A DNA stretch of 64,000 nucleotides from Actinopolyspora halophila DSM 43834 (GTDB lineage: Bacteria; Actinomycetota; Actinomycetes; Mycobacteriales; Pseudonocardiaceae), in the NCBI RefSeq assembly GCF_000371785.1, contig NZ_AQUI01000002.1, positions 1,963,276-2,027,275 of the forward strand, written 5' to 3'. Made by a program: the position numbers and the translations under genes. The notes beneath the pieces are model-generated. The model did not search any database and was not told where the DNA came from. It worked only from the letters and a program-made list of their open reading frames with translations. Positions 46,204-57,334 of the stretch are shown piece by piece (the first letter of the stretch is position 1; each line of letters opens with the position of its first letter).

Positions 46204-46620
46204 GTGAAGGCGGTCTGTCCCTGCAAGGACGAGGAAGATGGGCACGTCGCAAATCCTATGCACTTATTGCTGATCGCGCTGCGCAATCTCTACGGGGTGC
46301 TGTCCGTGGTGCTCACCGGACTCGCTCTCGTGGCCGTGATCCGGTGGGGCACCCCTCCGGTCACTGTGGTGTGCGCCGAACTGCTGAGCTGGTTGCTGCT
46401 GTTGGGGGGTGTGCGGCCGTTGTTCGAGCTGGCCGGCAAACGCCGCAGGGGTCGGGCATCCGATTCCGATGCGGACCAGTTGGCCAGGTTGACCGGTGTG
46501 GCGGGGGGATTCTGGATGGCGATCTGGTTCGTGATCTCCGTGGGGCTGCTGGTTCTGGGGGCGCGCTGGTTGCTGGACCTGCCACCGCTGACGGAGTTCT
46601 CCGCGCTGGTCAGCGGCTGA
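46204..46620 (+). pseudogene. M50 family metallopeptidase, 3' part
   Basis: 46267-46580 repeats codons about 125-228 of the M50 gene, and 46581-46620 supplies the native C-terminus PPLTEFSALVSG and stop. The 63 bp before the repeat (46204-46266) are foreign and happen to keep the frame open from a GTG next to the TTA. This half lacks the HEAGH zinc site and cannot be an active peptidase alone. Confidence 0.9.
46267..46580 (+). repeat. 314-bp direct repeat, right copy (R2)
   Basis: Same sequence as 37902-38215. Its left border joins foreign DNA (TCCTATGCACTTA) and its right border continues into the native end of the M50 gene. Confidence 0.95.
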
Positions 46621-47031
46621 ATCTCGTCCGAGCGGTTGCCAACGCGGCGCCGGTTGGACGAGCATCGTCGCAGTGGCGGTGTGGTGGTCGGTGCCGGAAC
46701 GGCGGCTCGTGCCGCGGAGTCCGCTCGTTGCCGGCGTCCGGACCTGTTCGCCGTGCCGAGGGGAGTCCGGGCTCCCGCGGAGAGCCGAGTCCGCGGTCCC
46801 CTTCCGAGGCGACCGGGTCGACCGCCGGAGTGGTGCGTTCGGACGTTTTGTCGGGATCACTCGGTAGTCTCGGGGAGCACGGGGCGGAACCGTCGCGGGG
46901 AGCGAGCCGTGGGCGGGAGTGGCGTGCCGGTTGCACTGGGGCGTGCGGCTCCGGTACGCCGCACGTGCGGCGGTGGTTTCCCGTCGCCCTTCGGGCGGCG
47001 GGGTTCGGTGCGGTCGCTAGGGAGAGGTGAG
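46621..47031. other. Intergenic region upstream of the PAS-GGDEF-EAL gene
   Basis: 411 bp of GC-rich DNA without a supported gene. The ribosome site GGAGAGGTGAG precedes the next gene; no promoter or operator was resolved. Confidence 0.45.
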
Positions 47032-49221
47032 ATGAGTCGCGCGAGTTCCGGTGGTGGTGCTCCGAGCGAGGGATTCGTGCCCGATCCGCGGACGGCTTCC
47101 TGGGGCAGCGAGCCGTGGTGCGCGGAGCTGGCGGCGCAGTGGGCCCAGCGACTGGACCGCACGTCGTACGTGCCGATGGCGCGTGAGTCCCTGGAGAACG
47201 TACTGTGCGAACTGGTCGGTGAGATCGTGGAAGGTCTCCGGACGCCGGGAGCGACCGAACGTACCGGGGAACGGATCGGCGAGCGGTTGGTCCGGCTGAA
47301 CGCCACGGGCGAGGACAGCCTCGCGCGCAGCCTCGACCTGCTCCGCCGTGCGTTGCTCCCGACCTCTTCCGACGAATCGACCCGGCAGGTGTTCGGCCTG
47401 TTGGCCTCGATCGCCTCCGGTTACGCCGCCGCGGACCACGCGACCGTCCTCGACCAGCAGGATAACCTGAGACGTGCGCTGCTTTGGTCCAAGATGGACA
47501 GCGAATACAGGTTGCGGGCCAGTCGGGACCGTTTTCGCGAGGTCTTCCGGACGACTCCGGTCGGCATGGGCATATGCGACGGGAAGGGCACTTTTCTCGA
47601 CGTGAACGAGGCCCTGGAGTCGATCCTCGGGTACTCGGGGGAGGAGCTGCGTTCCGGAACGCTCGCCGAGCTGTTCCACCCCGACGAGGCCGACTTCCTC
47701 GTGAACGCCTACACGGAACTACTGCGGGGAACTCGCGACGAGTTGCGGGAACGCAGGAACCTGCTGCGAGCGGACGGCGGCAAGGCCTGGACCCGCGTCT
47801 CGCTCGCGACGTTGCGCGGCGGGGAGGGCTTCCCCGGTCGTTTCGTCGTGATGGTGGAGGACCTGCGGGAGCTGAGCTACCTGCAGGAGCGCCTGCAACA
47901 CCAGACCCTGCACGATGCCGTCACCGGTTTGCCGAACCGGCAGCACTTCCGTTCCAGACTGGAGACCGCGCTCGCCGGTCTCCCCCCGACGGAACGCCTC
48001 ACGCTGTACCAGCTGCGGCTGGACGGTTTCGAGCTGATCAACGAAGGACTCGGCTACGAGACCGGTGACGAGATCGTCCGCACCGTGGCCAACAGGCTCC
48101 AGGGGCTCGTCGAGGACGAGGACGGACTGGTGGCCCGCATCGGAGGGACCGAGTTCGCCGTCCTGCTTCGGCAGGACCGGTACACGCCCAAGATTTCCGA
48201 GTTCGCCGAGCTGATCAACAAGGAGCTGGACGAGCCCATATACATCGGGGAGAACGGGTTGGCCCCCACGGCCAGCATCGGGGTCATCCAGCGTGCCGTG
48301 GGCGATCGGGAGCCTGTCGACATGATGTGGGCGGCCGAAGTGGCGTTGCGCGGAGCGGAGCAGGCGGGCAAGCGGCAGTGGGCGCTTTTCGACCCGCAAC
48401 GGGCCCCGGCCGAGCGTTCCGATGCCAGGCTGGCCGCCGTGATGCCGGGAGCGCTGGAACTCGGCGAGTTCGAAGTGCGCTACAGGCCGTGGGTCTCGCT
48501 GGCCGAGGGCGGCCTGCTCGCCGTGGAGGTACGCCTTTCCTGGCAGCCGGCCGGCTACGAGGCACTCGACCACGACGAGTGCCTGCGGCTGGCCGAGCTC
48601 TCCGGGATCACGTTGTCCCTGCGGGACTGGATGCTGCGCACGGCGTGGACACAGCTCGGCGAGTGGCACGCGCAGGGGATGCACCCACAGCTCATCGCGG
48701 GGTTGAGCCCCAACCAGTCCCGCGACCCGGATCTGGTGGCCGTGGTGCGCGACCTCGTGGACGGAGGAGCGCTCGATGCGGGGTGGTTGCGGCTGTGCGT
48801 GTCCATGAAGGCCCTGATGAGCAGTGGTGGCGAGGCGCGCGACAACGTCACCACGCTGGCCGGGACGGGTGTGCAGACCGCGGCGCACGAGTTCAGCGGT
48901 GCTCCCTCCGAACTGCGCTTTCTTCGCGAGTTCCCCACCTATGCCGCTTTGCTGGCTCCGGACGTGGTGCGGCTGATCGGTGAGTGCGCGGGCGAGGAGG
49001 ACACCCCGGAGGCCCGCGCGTTGGCCGGGATGATCCCGTTGGTGCGGGACTGCGGGGTGCCGGTAGCCGCCTCGGAGGTGAGCACCGAACGGCAGGTGCG
49101 CTGGTGGCGGGAAGCAGGATGCGAGATCGCCTCCGGCCCGTACTACGGCACACCGCTGGAGGCGGTGGAAATGACCGAGCTGCTGTGGAGCGGAGCGCCT
49201 CCCTACGGTCTCGCGGGATGA
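47032..49221 (+). CDS. PAS-GGDEF-EAL protein with degenerate catalytic motifs
   Basis: 729 residues: a helical N-terminal region (1-155), a PAS domain (about 163-280, FREVFRTTPVGMGICDGKGT), a GGDEF domain (about 290-450) and an EAL domain (about 460-715). The diguanylate cyclase signature reads GGTEF (about 371-375), losing the catalytic Asp/Glu. The EAL signature reads AVEVRLSW in place of EALxR. Both enzymes are therefore probably inactive, and the protein may bind c-di-GMP, GTP or a partner instead. ATG 47032 follows GAGGTGAG. It is not affected by the nearby insertion. Confidence 0.9.
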   Translation: MSRASSGGGAPSEGFVPDPRTASWGSEPWCAELAAQWAQRLDRTSYVPMARESLENVLCELVGEIVEGLRTPGATERTGERIGERLVRLNATGEDSLARSLDLLRRALLPTSSDESTRQVFGLLASIASGYAAADHATVLDQQDNLRRALLWSKMDSEYRLRASRDRFREVFRTTPVGMGICDGKGTFLDVNEALESILGYSGEELRSGTLAELFHPDEADFLVNAYTELLRGTRDELRERRNLLRADGGKAWTRVSLATLRGGEGFPGRFVVMVEDLRELSYLQERLQHQTLHDAVTGLPNRQHFRSRLETALAGLPPTERLTLYQLRLDGFELINEGLGYETGDEIVRTVANRLQGLVEDEDGLVARIGGTEFAVLLRQDRYTPKISEFAELINKELDEPIYIGENGLAPTASIGVIQRAVGDREPVDMMWAAEVALRGAEQAGKRQWALFDPQRAPAERSDARLAAVMPGALELGEFEVRYRPWVSLAEGGLLAVEVRLSWQPAGYEALDHDECLRLAELSGITLSLRDWMLRTAWTQLGEWHAQGMHPQLIAGLSPNQSRDPDLVAVVRDLVDGGALDAGWLRLCVSMKALMSSGGEARDNVTTLAGTGVQTAAHEFSGAPSELRFLREFPTYAALLAPDVVRLIGECAGEEDTPEARALAGMIPLVRDCGVPVAASEVSTERQVRWWREAGCEIASGPYYGTPLEAVEMTELLWSGAPPYGLAG

Positions 49222-49236
49222 CGGGCGGGGACCCCG

Positions 49237-50253
49237 TCACGTGCTCGAATCGTCTTCACTGCTCGAGCTGTCTCCACGGAACGCGCGCAGGAGGCGTTCG
49301 GCAGCCATCCCGGCGGTCACCTCGCCGTCGCGTACCCGCTGTTCGATCTCCTCGCGCGCCCGCTCCACCCGCGGGTCCTCGAGGAGTTCGCTCATCAGCT
49401 GGTCCCGGACCAGCTCCCAGGTCCACTCCAGCCGCTGCCTGCTGCGTTTCTCCGTCAGCTCACCAGCCTCGGACAACGCCGCGTGGTGCTCCAACACCTG
49501 CTGCCAGAGTTTGGCCAGTCCCGTTCCGTTGAGGCCGCTGCAGGTGGTGATCCGCGGTTTCCAGGAGGCGTTCGGCGGGGTGAGCAGCCGCAGCGCGCTC
49601 CGCAGTTCGCGGGCGGATCGGCGGGCCTCGTCCTCGTGGGGACCGTCGGCCTTGTTCACCGCGACCAGGTCGGCCAGCTCCAGCACACCCTTCTTGATGC
49701 CCTGCAGTTGATCCCCGGTGCGAGCCATCGTGAGCAGCAGGAAGCAGTCCACCATCCCGGCCACCGTGATCTCGGACTGCCCGACCCCGACGGTCTCCAC
49801 CAGCACCACGTCGAATCCGGCCGCCTCCATGAGCACGATGGTTTCCCTGGTGGCCCTGGCCACACCGCCGAGGGTCCCCGCCGTGGGGGAGGGGCGGATG
49901 AAGGCGTCCGCCTCGGCGGCGAGAGCGCCCATGCGGGTCTTGTCCCCGAGGATGCTGCCCCCACTCCGGTTCGACGAGGGGTCCACGGCCAGCACTCCGA
50001 CCCGGTGTCCCGCACCGACCAGCTCGGTTCCGAGCGACTCGATGAAGGTGGACTTGCCGACCCCCGGAACACCGGTGATGCCGATGCGGTGGGATCCGCC
50101 CGCGTGTGGCAGCAGTCGGGTCAGCAACCGCTGCGCCTTGTCCCGGTGTTCGGGACGGCTGGACTCCACGAGGGTTATGGCCCGTGCCAGCGTGGTGCGT
50201 GACCCCGCGAGCACGCCCTCGGCGTAGGTTTCGACGTCGATGGTGCGTGGCAT
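49237..50253 (-). CDS. meaB: Methylmalonyl-CoA mutase-associated GTPase MeaB
   Basis: 338 residues of the G3E GTPase family. Walker A is [13 protein letters not shown] (about 58-70), followed by [14 protein letters not shown] and NKADG. MeaB gates loading and protects the B12-dependent mutase. It lies downstream of mutA-mutB on the same strand, separated by 280 bp. The Ser/Glu/Asp-rich last ten residues are an extension. Annotated in some genomes as ArgK-like or YgfD. Confidence 0.95.
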   Translation of the reverse strand: MPRTIDVETYAEGVLAGSRTTLARAITLVESSRPEHRDKAQRLLTRLLPHAGGSHRIGITGVPGVGKSTFIESLGTELVGAGHRVGVLAVDPSSNRSGGSILGDKTRMGALAAEADAFIRPSPTAGTLGGVARATRETIVLMEAAGFDVVLVETVGVGQSEITVAGMVDCFLLLTMARTGDQLQGIKKGVLELADLVAVNKADGPHEDEARRSARELRSALRLLTPPNASWKPRITTCSGLNGTGLAKLWQQVLEHHAALSEAGELTEKRSRQRLEWTWELVRDQLMSELLEDPRVERAREEIEQRVRDGEVTAGMAAERLLRAFRGDSSSSEDDSST

Positions 50254-50532
50254 GGTTCAGGTCTCGTTTCGCCGCGGGCGTTGCCCGGACACCCCGTTCG
50301 CGCCCGGGCGCCCTGTTCGGACGAGTGTGCTCTTGGAACTTCCGGCGGAATGCTTCGTCCGGTCCGGGGACTTCAGCCCGAGCAGAGCGCGGAGCCCCGG
50401 TGCGTGAGTCGGGTCCGTTGCAAGGAGGGGGGGCACGTGGCGGCCGCGGCTCGAGGTGCCCTGCAACGCAGCGAGGCGCCGGACTCGCGTGACGGTTAAG
50501 CGACCAACCACGCAGAGCTCTGCCGTGGGGTC
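50254..50532. other. Spacer between mutB and meaB
   Basis: 279 bp with no gene or clear terminator; meaB may have its own promoter here. Confidence 0.4.
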
Positions 50533-52763
<2,231 letters not shown>

Positions 52764-52767
<4 letters not shown>

Positions 52768-54689
52768 GATGTCGCTTTCGGAACGGCCGCGGTGGGCGAG
52801 GCCCACCGTTGGTGGATGTCGGTCAGCACTTGCGGCACGTCGCTGCGGGCGTGGACGAAGCCGTCCACCCCGCGGGGAGCCGGGTCCTGGGGGGAGCGGG
52901 CCAGCAGCACGAGCCGCGCGCCCGCCTCTTCGAGGGCCACGGCGGTCTCCTCCGCACGCTGCTCGTAGATCTCGTTCGAGGAGCACAACACGACCAGGGC
53001 GGTTCCCGACCGCTCGAACGCCTCCAGCACCTCCCCGGTCGTTTCGGTCTCCCCGGCCTCCTCGGTGGTCACTCCGCCCGTGGCGAGCAGGTTCCGCGTG
53101 AAGGAGGCACGTGCGGTGTGGGAGGCCAGCGGGCCGAGCGTCGCGAGGAAGACCCGGGGCCGCCCGGCGGGCAGCTCCTCGGCCATGCGGTCGGCCTCGT
53201 CGCGGAGCCGCTCGTAGTCCTCGGCGTAGCGGTGCCGGGGCAGGCCGCCCGTTTCCGGCTCCGGGGGACGGGCGCGACGGGTCAGCGGGCGTTCGTTCGG
53301 GTCCGGGTACTCGCTGACTCCGGTGAGCTGGTCGGTGCGGTGGGCGAGCGCCGCACGGCGTCGTTGCCAGGTGCTGTCCAATCGTTCGGCGACCATCCCC
53401 GAGCCGAGTGCCTCGGGCAGGCCTCCTGTCTCCTCGATGTCCTGGAACCAGCTCCACGCGGTTTTCGCGATTTCGTCGGTCAGGGACTCCACGTAGTACG
53501 AACCGCCCGCCGGGTCGATCACCTGTCCGAGGTGGGCTTCGTCGGTCAACAGTGCCTGGGTGTTGCGGGCGATCCGACGGGAGAAGGAGTCGGGCAGTCC
53601 CAGCGGGGTGTCGAAGGGCTGGACCGTGACGGACTGCGCACCCCCGGCTCCCGCGGCGAACGCGGCGATGGTGGAGCGCAGCATGTTCACCCAGGGGTCG
53701 TGGCGGGTGAGCATCGCCGAGGAGGTGACGGCGTGCTGGCGCTGGCCCCGCGCGTGTTCGGCGACTCCGCAGGCGCGCAGCACCCGTTCCCAGAGCCGCC
53801 GGGCCGCCCTGAGCTTGGCGATGGTGGTGAACTGGTCCACGGTGGCCGCGAAGCGGAACTCCAACAACCCGGCCGCGGTTTCCACGGGCAGGTCCGCCTC
53901 GGTGAGCATGCGCAGGTAGGCGACCCCGGCGGCGACGGCACAACCGAGTTCCTCGGCGTCGGAACCGCCCGCGTCGTGGTAGGGCAGCCCGTCCACGCTG
54001 ATGGCGTGCATGCCCGGATAGTCCCGCGCGCAGCGGTGGGCGAGTTCCACGGCGGGGGCCGCGTCGTGGGGGGTTCCCGTCCGGGCTCGCAGTCCCACGG
54101 GGTCGGCCCCGAGATTGCCGCGCAGTGATTCGGCGGCCACGCCCCACTGCTCGGCCAGCCGCAGCAGTTCCGTGGCGGCGCCTTCGTAGTGCTGTCCGGG
54201 GTGGAGCACCACACCGGCGAGGTCGAGCCGGGTCCCGTGCAACGCGTCCCCGAGCTCTTCCACGGCGATGCCGCCGGGGCCCGTCCGCAGCCACACCGAA
54301 CCGGCTCCGCCTTCCAGGTCGGCGAGTATCTCGCGGTTGCTCGTGGCCGCGTCCGGGTCGTCGTGGTACTGGCGCACGTCCCAGCCCCCGTCGACCGCGC
54401 CCGCGGGGCGGGAGTGCCTGGTGAACGGCGCCAGCCCGGGCAGTCCGTTCGCGGAGTGCCCGGCGCGCGCCGTGTACAGCGGCTGGACCTCGATCCCGTC
54501 GTAGGTCTCGGTTGCCAGCGTCTCCTCCGGTCGTTCCCGGGTGGGTGCGTCCCGGGGAAGCAGACCGGACTTGCGCAGCACCTGATCGACCTGCGCCTGC
54601 CACTGCCCGTGGGTGGGCGGCTCGAACCCGGCCATCAGGTCGAGCCGGTCTCCGTGCTCGCTCGACGTTGAGCGCTCCGACGCCGTCAT
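52764..54689 (-). CDS. mutA: Methylmalonyl-CoA mutase small (beta) subunit
   Basis: About 641 residues, homologous to MutB but lacking the DxHxxG cobalamin ligand in its C-terminal domain ([20 protein letters not shown]), as expected for the non-catalytic subunit. ATG 54689 is the best guess; no strong ribosome site was seen and an ATG 18 codons downstream ([10 protein letters not shown]) is possible. It is translationally coupled to mutB. Together with MeaB it forms the propionyl-CoA/odd-chain carbon route into succinyl-CoA. Confidence 0.94.
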
Positions 54690-55005
54690 GGAAGCCGATG
54701 GTATGCCCGTGCTCGGTGGATCGAGACCGGCATCGGGTGTGACGCGCGTCCCAAATTTGTTAGAGGTCGTTAACCGGGCCCGGAAGTCGCGCCGGGGTGC
54801 GTTCACGCGGATTCCGTCATGAGTTCCGAGCGCGTTCGGTGTTCGTCCGGGTGAAAGTCCTCCTTTTAGTTCTACTAAAAGCCAGTGCAGGAAGTTTCAC
54901 TTGTCCTACCGGTTTCGCGGGCGCATTCTCGTGTCGATCGACGAAAAGCGCTCCGCCCGGGAAACGGAACGACCCCGGGGTGGACACACCGGACGGGAGA
55001 AGACG
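54690..55005. other. Intergenic region upstream of mutA
   Basis: 316 bp between divergent mutA and a small acidic gene. An AT-richer patch (54748-54775) and an inverted TTTTAG/CTAAAA (about 54865-54880) may mark the divergent promoters. Confidence 0.4.
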
Positions 55006-55353
55006 ATGCCCGAACAGGTCGCAGGCGAATGCGCCACGTTGCCGCGTGAAGCTCGGGAGGAGACGTTCGGAGACGACGGTTCCGGACCGCGAGGAGCATC
55101 CCGCGAACAGCGGGACGAGTACGTCACCTCGGAGCGGCCGTCCGTCGGCGGGCAGGGTTCGAGCCGGGAAGAACAGGAGCCGAGCTCAACCGAGCCGGAC
55201 CGGACGTCGGCAGAAAGGGATGAACGGGCTCCGGCCGAACAGGGATCGGGCGATCAGGAGCGGGACTGCGTCGAAGCTCCTCCGGGGACGCGGTCCCTGT
55301 TCGCCGCGGTGCTCGCCGAGATCGGGCGCTGGCGCGCGGACGTCCTCAAGTGA
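55006..55353 (+). CDS. Acidic, disordered hypothetical protein, 115 aa
   Basis: Rich in Glu, Ser, Gly, Arg and Gln with almost no hydrophobic residues until the last 20 (SLFAAVLAEIGRWRADVLK), which could form an amphipathic helix. GGGAG lies before ATG 55006. A perfect hairpin overlaps its stop codon, supporting a genuine transcription unit. No family recognised. Confidence 0.55.
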   Translation: MPEQVAGECATLPREAREETFGDDGSGPRGASREQRDEYVTSERPSVGGQGSSREEQEPSSTEPDRTSAERDERAPAEQGSGDQERDCVEAPPGTRSLFAAVLAEIGRWRADVLK

Positions 55354-55363
55354 CGTCCGCGCG
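55333..55363 (+). terminator. Hairpin overlapping the stop of the acidic protein gene
   Basis: CGCGCGGACGTC, 7-nt loop, GACGTCCGCGCG: a perfect 12-bp stem between convergent genes. Confidence 0.7.
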
Positions 55364-55398
55364 GTCCACCCGAAAGACGGTCCGCGTAGAACCGCGGC

Positions 55399-56607
55399 TC
55401 ACCGCTGCTCGAGCTGCTTCTCCAGCCCGGACACGATTTCGTCGAACCGGGGAAGCGCGCGGAACTCCCGCGCCATGGCCCGGGTGCGGTGGCGATGGGC
55501 GGAGTCGGCCAGTACCGTTCCCACGGCCGTGCGCAGCGAATCGTGGCTGAGGTCTTCGAGGTTGAGGCGCTTGCCCGCCTCCAACTGCTCGACCCGTTCG
55601 GCATTGGCCGGCTGCTCGGCGAATATGGGCAGCACCACCATGGGGACTCCACTGCTGAGCGCCTCCCGGACTCCGTTGAAACCGCCGTGTGTGATGAAGG
55701 CTTCGCAGGCGGGCAGCAGCAGTTGTTGCTGCGCGAAGGAGGTCAGATACACATTGTCCGGACGGGAGCCGGTCCAGTCCTCGGGGGAGGAGCCGTCGCC
55801 CAGGGCGACCACACCCGTGACACGCAGATCGCCGAGTACTTCCACGATGGTGTTCAGCAGGCTGAGCTCGCCTCCGCCGAGCACTCCGGCCGCGTTGGAA
55901 CCGAGAGTGGCCAGCACCAGGGGGCGGTCTCCCGGAAGTTCCGCGATCGCCGGGTCGAGCTGTTCGGTTCTCGCCGGGGGAGCGTTGTAGTAGCTCGCCG
56001 AGGGGAGCCGCAGAGACTCCGGATAGAAGCTTTCCGGGGCCATGCCGATCCTCCCACCTCGGAAGGGGTGCAGCGGATCGGTCACCGGTTCCAGATCGAG
56101 CCTGCCGCGTTGCTCGTTGAGCCTGGTGAGCATGGCCTCGGTGTTGAACGGGGCCAGTGGTCCGATGTCCAGGGCGGTATGCCGCACGCCGAGGTATTCG
56201 GCCGCGTAGTAGCTCGAGTGGTCGGTGGATTCGCGGACGAGCAGATCGGGAGCGAAGGATTTCAGCACGTCCACGGCCTCCTCCGCGCTGTCCCCCGCGG
56301 CCGGTCCGGCGAACATCGCCGCGAAGTGGTCGTCCTGTGCGCGCAGCGTCTTCCGGCCCAGCTCGTCGAGGAACGACAGATCCAGCCCGAGTCGTTCGTT
56401 CAGCTCGGGGCGTTGGAACATCTCGCGCGGGGTGATCGCGTTCCGGAGGGGAAGCGGGGTCAACCCGAACGCCTGGACCTCTTCGGACAGCTCGGGCGAG
56501 GTCAGCACCGCCACCTCGTGTCCGGCCTCGGCCGCCAGCCGAGCGAGCGGAAGCAAGGCCGGAACGAGATGGGAGTAGATGGGTTGGCTGCCGAAGGCGA
56601 CACGCAA
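55399..56607 (-). CDS. GT1 family glycosyltransferase (MGT-like)
   Basis: 402 residues with the GT-B fold of macrolide- and natural-product-modifying transferases: N-terminal MRVAFGSQPIYSHLVPALLP, and the C-terminal donor-binding region containing CEAFITHGGFNGVREALSSG and GVPMVVLPIFAEQPANAERV. The start is TTG 56607 with GGAG 5 nt upstream. It transfers a sugar from a nucleotide donor to a small acceptor, unknown here. No biosynthetic cluster is adjacent, so it may detoxify a macrolide-like compound. Its promoter region holds a 14-bp tandem repeat. Confidence 0.88.
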   Translation of the reverse strand: MRVAFGSQPIYSHLVPALLPLARLAAEAGHEVAVLTSPELSEEVQAFGLTPLPLRNAITPREMFQRPELNERLGLDLSFLDELGRKTLRAQDDHFAAMFAGPAAGDSAEEAVDVLKSFAPDLLVRESTDHSSYYAAEYLGVRHTALDIGPLAPFNTEAMLTRLNEQRGRLDLEPVTDPLHPFRGGRIGMAPESFYPESLRLPSASYYNAPPARTEQLDPAIAELPGDRPLVLATLGSNAAGVLGGGELSLLNTIVEVLGDLRVTGVVALGDGSSPEDWTGSRPDNVYLTSFAQQQLLLPACEAFITHGGFNGVREALSSGVPMVVLPIFAEQPANAERVEQLEAGKRLNLEDLSHDSLRTAVGTVLADSAHRHRTRAMAREFRALPRFDEIVSGLEKQLEQR

Positions 56608-56623
56608 GACGACTCCAGAGGAC

Positions 56624-56654
56624 GGTGCTGAATCGTGAGTGGTGCTGAATCGTG
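56624..56654 (-). repeat. Tandem 14-bp repeat in the GT1 promoter region
   Basis: GGTGCTGAATCGTG at 56624-56637 and 56641-56654, separated by AGT (17-bp period), 17-47 bp upstream of the GT1 start. It could be two operator half-sites overlapping the promoter. Confidence 0.55.
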
Positions 56655-56843
56655 GTCTGATTCTCGAGATCGACGGTACGCGCCGAAGCGATCACCATCG
56701 GTGAGATGGTTGTCACACAACGCTTTCGTGTGGTCTTCGGGAACCGATCGCACGGTCCCGAACGGGGTCGGTTTCCTCCGTGCCAGGAGCCCCAGCGCAG
56801 GACGGCGGCCGGTGGGGCGCGGTGGAGATACTAACGTGGGACC

Positions 56844-57179
56844 GTGCTGATAGCCCGTTCCATCGCCCTGTTCGTGTTGGCCGCTTTCTGCGAGATAGGC
56901 GGCGCCTGGCTGGTCTGGCAGGGCGTGCGTGAGCACCGGGGTTGGCTGTGGATCGGTGCCGGTGTGGCGGCGCTCGGGGCGTACGGGTTCGTGGCAACCC
57001 TGCAGCCCGACGCCCACTTCGGACGGATCCTCGCCGCTTACGGGGGCGTGTTCGTGGCCGGGTCACTGGCCTGGGGGATGGCGCTGGACGGCTACCGGCC
57101 CGACCGCTACGACGTCATCGGTGCGTTGATCTGCCTGCTCGGTGTGGCCGTGATCATGTACGCCCCGCGCGTCCGGTGA
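56844..57179 (+). CDS. YnfA/UPF0060 family membrane protein
   Basis: 111 residues, four membrane segments, with the family sequence [32 protein letters not shown] and AAYGGVF. Start GTG 56844. YnfA-like proteins are related to small multidrug transporters; function in actinobacteria is unproven. Confidence 0.93.
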   Translation: MLIARSIALFVLAAFCEIGGAWLVWQGVREHRGWLWIGAGVAALGAYGFVATLQPDAHFGRILAAYGGVFVAGSLAWGMALDGYRPDRYDVIGALICLLGVAVIMYAPRVR

Positions 57180-57334
57180 GCCACGGTCATAGGCGAAATC
57201 GCGAGGGAATCCTTCGGGCCCCGGTACGCGCCCTTCCACCGGGCGTGCGGCGCCGTCCTTCCGGAGTTCCCTCGAACGAGTGTGTTCGACCCCACGTGCC
57301 CACCACGGACGCCGAACGGGAAGATGGAGGGGAG

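Noticed and set aside
37902-46580. Site-specific integrative element or prophage
   Set aside because: No integrase, excisionase, relaxase, phage or plasmid replication gene lies inside, and the 314-bp repeat is far longer than an att core.
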